Shown here in pieces: positions 57,297 through 64,000 of a DNA stretch of 64,000 nucleotides; positions within the stretch are counted from its first letter, which is position 1, and each line of letters opens with the position of its first letter. Source of the stretch: Liolophura sinensis (taxonomy: Eukaryota; Mollusca; Polyplacophora; Chitonida; Chitonidae); assembly GCF_032854445.1 (NCBI RefSeq), contig NC_088297.1:26529915-26593914 (forward strand). The letters are read 5' to 3'. The notes under the pieces are model-generated. The model was given only the letters and a program-made list of their open reading frames with translations, did no database searches and was not told where the DNA came from. The position numbers and the translations under genes were made by a program.

Positions 57297-58039
57297 CTCA
57301 GCCTGACAGAACACACTACCAAAAACGCTTCTCTGGTAAGTCTGACTGTAGATCTCTTATTTTACCGCAGTCCAGAAGCGCCCCTGGGTCGGGTGCTGCT
57401 CAACACGAGCCAGGGCAGTCCGGCAAACGTGCAGCTATATACACCAGCTGTTTGTGAACGTAGGGGCCTCAAGTCATAAATCTCCAAATATCAGTAATTT
57501 ATCCGGTCATGAATATAGCTAGGTTAGGTGTAAGCGCTGTCAGTAACAGCCATGGGATCACATCTCTGTATATCACGGCAATAACACTATGGCCGCAGCG
57601 CCCCAGTATACAAAGTGTTGTAAGAATTACCATTACAATCGTACGAGATTACTACCAGATCATTAGGATGTAGGAAATCATACCGTACTAACCGTCAAAA
57701 TGTATGATGAATTTAGCTAAAAAGATAGACCTTTTATCTACATTTCATCTGTTTTTGTTCGTCCGTGCGTGAGCCGGATTCGTGGCGTTCCTAGAACGTG
57801 TGTCTATCTAAGTGTAGCTCAGCCCAAACCGCCTTCCACGGTTTTCAAAATGCCTTGACGAGAAAATTACCTGTACATCTATACTTAATAGCCGTGTGGG
57901 TACCGGTATGTAAATACTATGGTTTGGTGTAGCCGGTCGACTATCATAACAATCACCACTCATGCTGAACACATTGCTTGAGAGCAATGATTTGTTGGTC
58001 TATGTTAACGTGAAGATAATATTTTTGTTTGTGGATAAA
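57297..58039. other. no gene seen
   Basis: Possible 3' UTR of the candidate above, then unique sequence to the start of the minisatellite. Confidence 0.35.
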
Positions 58040-58958
58040 ATTTCAGGACAGATACGTGTCAATACTGTGTACATGTATGTGTACAGGACAGATACGTGTC
58101 AGTACTGTGTATGTCTAGAGGATATATAGGTGTCAGTACTGTTTATGCGTGCAGGATATATACGTGTCAGTACTGTGTATGAGTACTAGTCAGATACGTG
58201 TCAATACAGTGTATATGTACCGGACAAGTATGTGTCAATACTGTGTATGTGTACAGGACAGATACGTGTCAATACTGTGTGTGTGCACAGGACAGATTCG
58301 TGTCAATACTGTGTATGTGCACATGGCAGATACCTGCCAGTACTGTGTATGTGAACAGGACATATACGTGTCAATACTGTGTATGTTTACAAGACAGATA
58401 CGTGTTAGTACTGTGTATATTTACAGGATATATACGTGTCAATGCTGTGCATGTGTACAGGGCACATACGTGTCAATATGGTGTATGTGCACCGGACAAA
58501 TACGTGTCATCACTGTGTATGTGTACATGCCAGATACGTGTCAATACTTTGTATGTGTACATGACAAATACGTGTCTATACTGTGTATGTGTACATGGCA
58601 AATGTGTGTCGCTACTGTGTATGTGTACAGGACAAATTCGTGCCAAGACTGTTTATGTGTACAAGACAAATACGTGTCAATACTGTTTATGTGTACAGAG
58701 CAGATACGTGTCAATACTGTTTGTGTGTACAGGGCTGATACATGTCAGTACCATTCACATATATGTGAACAGCACAGATAGATGTCAGTACCGTGTATGT
58801 GAAAAGGATATATACTGTGTATGCGTACAGGACAGATACCTGTTAGTACTGTCACTGTGTACAGGACAGATACTTGTCAATATAGTGTTTGTGTACAGGG
58901 CACATACGTGTAAATACTGTGTATGTGTACGGGACAGATTCGTGTCAATACTGTGTAT
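58040..58958. repeat. second 36-bp minisatellite (unrelated unit), about 25 units
   Basis: Units of CAGATACGTGTCAATACTGT then GTATGTGTACAGGA, more diverged than the 12.6 kb array. Spacing is 36 bp with some 33-bp units. Frames such as DTCQYCVCVQD on + are by-products. Confidence 0.92.
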
Positions 58959-59721
58959 TGTTACGACCCAAACTGTCTGTATTATAAAGAGATGGCTTGT
59001 TCGAAATACACGACAGTTTAGCCGCACAAAAAAGTAACCAAAACCAGCAGATTTTATTTTACAACAATTTATTAGCTTTAACAAGAACAGACAATAAGAC
59101 TTATACAAATACTAAAGTACTTAAGTTTAACAAGAAAGGATAGCAGTATCTATACAAATACTTACGGTGTCAAGTCCAAACGGACGCATATATTCCACAA
59201 TATATACCACACAGGCATAAATGCTCAGAGGCAAATTCACAAGACGGAAAATCCACAGTATAACTGAGTGTATGACGAAATATACACAAAATTCCACAGA
59301 CAGGGTCCGTGTACTAATAAGCACTGTGTACACAAGAGCACGAATCATGTGTACAAGCTCGGACTGAACAAGTGCTCGGTGGAGATAGGATATAAGAAAG
59401 CCAGAGGCTATAAAGACACCAAAATTCAGCACAAAAGGCCTACTAAAGTAATACACAGCGAAAGCATCCAAACTGTCAATAATTCTCCTTTCTCTCCGTT
59501 CTCTGTTCTCTCCCGTTTGACCTGCTTTCATAGTTCTTATATAGCCTGGTGGAATTGTCTAGAATAAGAAAATTCCTGAACACTTGATGTAAACAAACAG
59601 GCACCGAACTGCGCGCATTCTGAAACACTCTAAGGCAGAGGCAGACAGCAGGCGCCGAACTCAGCGTATGTAAACAGTAACAAGCTAAATTTAGCAACTG
59701 ACGGCAGTCGTGCACATAACA
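58959..59721 (-). mobile_element. probable solo LTR (763 bp)
   Basis: Begins TGTTACGACC and ends GCACATAACA on +, so it has the TG...CA ends of an LTR with a short inverted match (TGTTA/TAACA). It is flanked by GTAT on both sides (58955-58958 and 59722-59725), and removing it restores a 36-bp monomer. On the minus strand a TATA element (CTATATAAGAAC, about 59535-59546) precedes an AATAAA (about 59054-59060), the promoter and poly-A signal order expected. No internal region or second LTR, so a lone LTR left by recombination; family uncertain. Confidence 0.6.
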
Positions 59722-59885
59722 GTATGTGTACAGGACAGATACGTATCAGTACATTGACTGTTCACAGAATATTTACCTGTCTGTATTGTAACTGTGCACA
59801 GAACAGATACCTGTCAGTACTGTGACAGTGTACAAGACAAATACCTGTCAGCACTGTTACTATGTACAAGACAGATATCTGTCCT
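59722..59885. repeat. 36-bp minisatellite, distal part
   Basis: Four to five further units (CAGATACCTGTCAGTACTGT and variants) continue the array after the LTR, more diverged than the main block. Confidence 0.85.
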
Positions 59886-60244
59886 AAGCTTTTGTTTCCG
59901 TGACGTGTCCCGCCATTATTAAATGAAAGGAGAAGACTACGACAAAAACCTCGTCTGTGACAACACCGACTGAATGAATGAATGAGTGAGGGGAATTTTA
60001 GGGCAATATTTGACAGTTTTGTCTAAAATACAAAGCTAAATTCATTCAAATATTCAGATGACTAGGTGGGCTCTGGAAACCATATTTCTGTTGTTGTGCT
60101 TCGCTGAGGTTACAGGAATTTCTTTGCTCTTAACGTTTAGCTTATATAAAACTCCTGTGACTTGCATGATACTCAAGGTGCTCTGACTCACAAGAAGAAC
60201 TAATCTGGCCCTAAATTCCCGATGACGGCTTTAAAACAGAGCTT
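59886..60244. other. no gene seen
   Basis: Unique sequence; a GAATGAATGAATGAGTGAG run lies at about 59972. Confidence 0.35.
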
Positions 60245-60249
60245 ATGGC

Positions 60250-60400
60250 ATCAATTTATTTATTTATTTATTTGATTGGTGTTTCACGCCGTACTCAAGA
60301 ATATTTCACTTACTACGACGGCGGCCAGCATTATGGTGGGAGGAAACCGGGGAGAGCCCGGGGAAAACCCACGACCATCCGCAGGTTGCTGACAGACCCT
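60250..60400 (-). repeat. SINE type B, 3' part
   Basis: On +: TTTATTTATTTATTTGATTG, GTGTTTCACGCCGTACTCAA, GAATATTTCACTTACTACGA, CGGCGGCCAGCATTATGGTG, CCCACGACCATCCGCAGGTT. A well-preserved tail, headless, minus orientation. Confidence 0.88.
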
Positions 60401-60784
60401 TATGGCATCAAAATTGCCGGTACTAGCAGCACGCCTTTTGGAACCCGCTTTAGAATTCAAATCCTTGAATGCATTTAATTATGTTGTGGAAAAGTCTTTT
60501 AAGTCAGTATAGTTTAGATACAGTTTTCATTAGTGTGTCTGTTGACGATGACATTCTACTCTCTTTTCATTCGTCCTCATTGTATGCTGTCACACGCAAT
60601 CATGTCACGTGGCCAGCTTTCTCCAACTCTTATCAAGTAGCCACCTGTTAGCACATTTAGAGTATTTAGTCATATCCGTTCATTCGGTCATTCAGTTCCA
60701 TATCAAAGCCGTATGCAGCCAATGGCAAGATACTTATAGATGTGAGTTATGACACGTTACATGTATATGCTTAGAATGTGACGT

Positions 60785-60862
60785 TCCTCCATAATGTTGC
60801 CGACATCGTATAAGTGAAATATTCTTGAGTACGGCGTAAACCACTAAACTAATAAATAGAAT
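60785..60862 (+). repeat. SINE type B, short tail fragment
   Basis: CCTCCATAATGTTGCCGACA, TCGTATAAGTGAAATATTCT, TGAGTACGGCGTAAACCACT then AATAAATAGA. Opposite orientation to the copy 400 bp upstream. Confidence 0.8.
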
Positions 60863-62319
60863 GTGAGTGGAGGGGGTGGGTCAACAATGTTACTACACAT
60901 ACTGTAGTTTATAGATTGTATGCTGGACGCACATTCAAAACTGATAACAAGTTCTCTCTTGCATTTTAACAGCTCTTAACATAATAAATTTACATATAAT
61001 TATTTTTTAAATATCCCTCTGGGGAGTGGTATTTTAAGTCGTTTTCAAATAAGTCTTGTGATCATCAACCTTGAACGCCCTTTCATCGTCTACGAGTGGT
61101 TCATGGACACTGACACGTGTCATTATATTAAATAATGTACCACATTATAAATGCGGTTTATTGGCGGTACACATTTCTGGCGTCAAACGAGGAAAATATG
61201 AACGGCTTAACAGCAGTAGAGAACATCTGTCTCACGTGATTTACAATAAAGGTTGATAAATGACATTTGTATGTTCACCGCAGGGATCTTTGTAACGGTG
61301 CAGCTTTGTCGACATCATACAATATCACACACTGTATACATATCAATGGCACAAAAGTCAGATTTGACTTCAGTCGAGCCACTTACAACGTTTTATTGTC
61401 TAACTAGAAGCCGTGGACAGGGTCGTGGCAGATCGAGTACACGTAACCGAGAGTACGCAGCCCGTGGGGAATGGTGACACCGCGGTGTAGTATACGTGGG
61501 AGTCGAATACTTCCCAGGGTATACCGATTCTACCCTCCCCACTAACCTCCGCCACCACCACACCACCACCCTCCACCCCCCAACACCCCACCCCACAGCC
61601 AACCACCTACCCCGACATACGCCGACATGGTTATAGTTGTAATCAGTGGAGTAGGCTATTGTGAAGAACGGAGGAAAGGACCTATCAAATCTGCACATGT
61701 ACAGATACATCGGATAGTCACACATATTAAGAAGACAGGCCTTCACATAATCGAAAGTAGGTCACGCAGCGCAAAGTTGAGAACAGTTTGAAGTGGAGTA
61801 CTTGGTGAGTAAATACTGTATGTGTACCAATAAACCCGAGCCTAGCCAAGATATTACATTGTAGCTACATGTACATGGATTTTCCCTCCTGTAACATATA
61901 CTCTAGATGTGTTTTCACGAAATGCTTTGCGGGTATGTATGTAGGCCCTAAACAGACTATATCAGAGTCCAGAGCTATGGTGACGCTCAGCTCACTGTGG
62001 GGGGAGCTCAACGTGCACCTATAATTTGATCTAGTCATGTATAAATTGAGCTGAACTGAAGTTCAGTTAAAAGAGTTTTTTGTATCTTAATTGGGTTGTT
62101 GCATATTAATCGCAGTAACATGTAAAAGTAAAAGCCATTACAGGGGTGATTCACCCAGTTTGCTCTGGGTGGGTCATACCCAATACTAAACATGGTACTT
62201 CTTCCTGCCTGACTTGCTACTCAGCACTGACAGGCTAGAGCAACAAACAGAACTGGTAGGCTCAATATTTAGTCAATATAATGTGACTGGATGGGGTGTC
62301 ATGTCTGGTTTGTCAGATA
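60863..62319. other. no gene seen; C/A-rich patch and hairpin
   Basis: A CCACCACCACACCACCACCC-type low-complexity patch at about 61550-61610 opens minus-strand frames that are not genes. CACCCAG/CTGGGTG with a 6-base loop at about 62152-62171 is a small perfect hairpin. No gene was recognised. Confidence 0.4.
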
Positions 62320-62800
62320 TTTCAGAATGTTTGTCAGAAGATTATCAGAAAATTTGTCCGGGAATTTGTCAGAAAATTTGTCCGGGAATTTTTCCGAAAA
62401 TTTGTCCGGGGATGTGTCCGAAGGCCTAAGTTTAGCTAGTTTGTTATGTCATTTTTGTCAGGTTTTTGGGTCAGGTTTAGTCAGAAAGTATGCCCGGAGA
62501 TGCGTCAAAGAGTTTTCCTGCGAATTTGTCATAAAGTTTGTCTGGGAACATGTCTCAAAGGTTGTATGGGGATTTGTCATACAGTTTATCCAGGGATTTG
62601 TCACAAAGTTTGTCCAGGGATTTGTCACAAAGTTTTTCTGGGGATCGGTCGCAGTTTGTCCAGGGGTTGTCAGGAAGTTTGTCTGGGGATTTGTCACAAA
62701 GATTGCCCGGGAATTTACTAGAAAGTTTGCCCGGGATTTGTCAGAAAGTTTGTCCGGGGATTTGTCAGAAAGTTTCCCCGGGGTGTGTTCGTAGGATTGC
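62320..62800. repeat. 24-bp minisatellite, about 20 units
   Basis: Units of GGGATTTGTCACAAAGTTTG TCCA with AGAAAATTTG and CATAAAGTTTG variants. Being 8 codons long it opens several plus frames (for example NLSENLSG, GICHKVCP) and a minus frame; none has non-repeat support. Confidence 0.93.
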
Positions 62801-64000
62801 TCTCCATCCGTGAAACAACGGTATTAAATAATTGATTTATGATTTGATACAACATATACGCGCAAATCAATAGTTAATTAACTAATACAAACCAATCTCT
62901 AGCTGTTACGTCCCTTTTAGCAATGCCGTATTTCAGGAGTCTGTATGATTCCAATTCCAGTTAATCTGTTCCGTCTCCACGTGTCTAGTATAATTTGCAA
63001 AGGAGATCCGATCACTTTCAGTTTTGATGATGTCACATCCGGTTTGTTAAAACGGATTTTAAGACCTAGGTCTATTGGATTTTTCAGTTCATTTCAATGT
63101 GTCAACGAATCTATGAGGAAAGTAAAACACATGCCTATGTTGAACTTGTGGTGAAAGAATAGACTTTCGCCCTACAGATGAAACACATCTGTTGACATGC
63201 TGATGAAGGGCCAGAGGACGGGCTACAGTTTGATAGAGGTCCCATCATTCTAGCCGTTTTAGTTTTCATCCTGTGGGGCAAAATGTGATTTCTTCAAAAT
63301 ACCGAATAGCCCGAAGTAAAATGAACGTGACATGAAATATGTACCATTGAACTTTCAGTTTTCGCTAAAAACCCCAAACTCTTCGACTATTTTCATTTTT
63401 TTTTCAACTTCTGAAATAACATTTTGAAAGTACCGGTAGTGAGAAAGTAGTGATATACGTGGACTCAGCGCCCACAGTTTCGCCTGAAAAGATGAAAGCT
63501 GGCTCATTTTGGGAGAAGACAGAACATAAATGAAAAATTGGTGACCTAAGGCTATAAAACATGGTCACAGTTCCTCGGGGATTCATGTATTTATTTTGTC
63601 CTCAAAACAATTTCACTCGCTCTTAATAATATTCCTGAAACAATTAACCCAAACAAATACTTTAAAACTATCTATGCCTATCTATGAACATGTTGGAGAT
63701 CATTTCGCCGACTAACTTTTCACGATTTCTATAGTTACGTGATTTAACTTAAATTTTCAATAACATTCATTTTTGCAACTGGAGGACTTTTTTTTCCAAA
63801 ATCAAATTTCTTTTAAAATCATACATCAGACAAACTAGCGGCGTGTTGATCTTGAAAGACAAAATGATATTGGCTTTTATTCATAATAAGCTCTTAGCAG
63901 GCATCCCGATCAAACATAGCTGTCATCTATATAAAAAAAAACGATTACGTTTATTTAGACCTCTCTAAATTATACATCCTGGATTTCTTCACAGTTGCAG
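62801..64000. other. no gene seen
   Basis: AT-rich unique sequence to the end of the window; short frames near 62945 and 63404 are unsupported. Confidence 0.4.

Noticed and set aside
61400-61746. Gly/Val/Trp-rich minus-strand frames near 61.5 kb
   Set aside because: Caused by the CCACCA low-complexity patch.

Overview
The window looks like nuclear DNA of a metazoan, most likely a mollusc. The grounds are split genes with GT-AG introns, low gene density, many tandem arrays, and repeated copies of two SINE types whose 3' tails (around TTGAGTACG.CGT.AAAC.CCAA) I associate from memory with mollusc genomes. Nothing bacterial, organellar or CRISPR-like was seen. The species cannot be named from the sequence alone.

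Layout. 1-3.5 kb: decayed SINEs, a 34-bp array, and a clean three-exon calmodulin-like gene with four EF-hands. 3.6-8.4 kb: four tandem arrays (47, 41, 43 and 54/58 bp). 8.4-12.5 kb: mostly featureless. 12.6-20.9 kb: one very large 36-bp minisatellite, split by a Tc1/mariner element that sits exactly on a TA inside a monomer; its distal third is a 108-bp higher-order repeat. 22.7-31.1 kb: a minus-strand gene of about 14 exons. It belongs to a large uncharacterised protein family with a zinc-binding C-terminus and a possible transposase-like core; it carries several frame changes and lacks one conserved block. 32.7-35.5 kb: a second, truncated Tc1 element, a lone Tc1-type terminus, small arrays and a fold-back repeat. 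37-37.5 kb: a LINE 3' fragment ending in the same tail as the SINEs.

38.25-46.8 kb: two direct copies of a block, about 3 kb and 1.9 kb long, flanking a PIF/Harbinger unit (three-exon HARBI1-like transposase on +, Myb/SANT-like ORF on -). The second copy overlaps a 347-codon minus-strand ORF behind a TATA box. 47.3-52.7 kb: LINE remnants (a C-terminal tail, an ORF1-like piece, and an ORF2 with endonuclease and reverse-transcriptase motifs), with a SINE inserted in a tandem repeat between them. 53.3-64 kb: a 22-bp array, a full SINE with tRNA-like head, a probable MITE with long inverted ends, a candidate four-exon Cys-rich gene, a second and unrelated 36-bp minisatellite containing a probable solo LTR, and a 24-bp array.

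How it fits together: the best host gene is the EF-hand gene. Most of the rest is mobile DNA and tandem repeats built on each other. The most informative points are the nested insertions, which give an order of events, the shared LINE/SINE tail, the three-tier 36/108/1584-bp repeat, the large minus-strand family gene, and the TATA-led repeat-built ORF at a duplication boundary.
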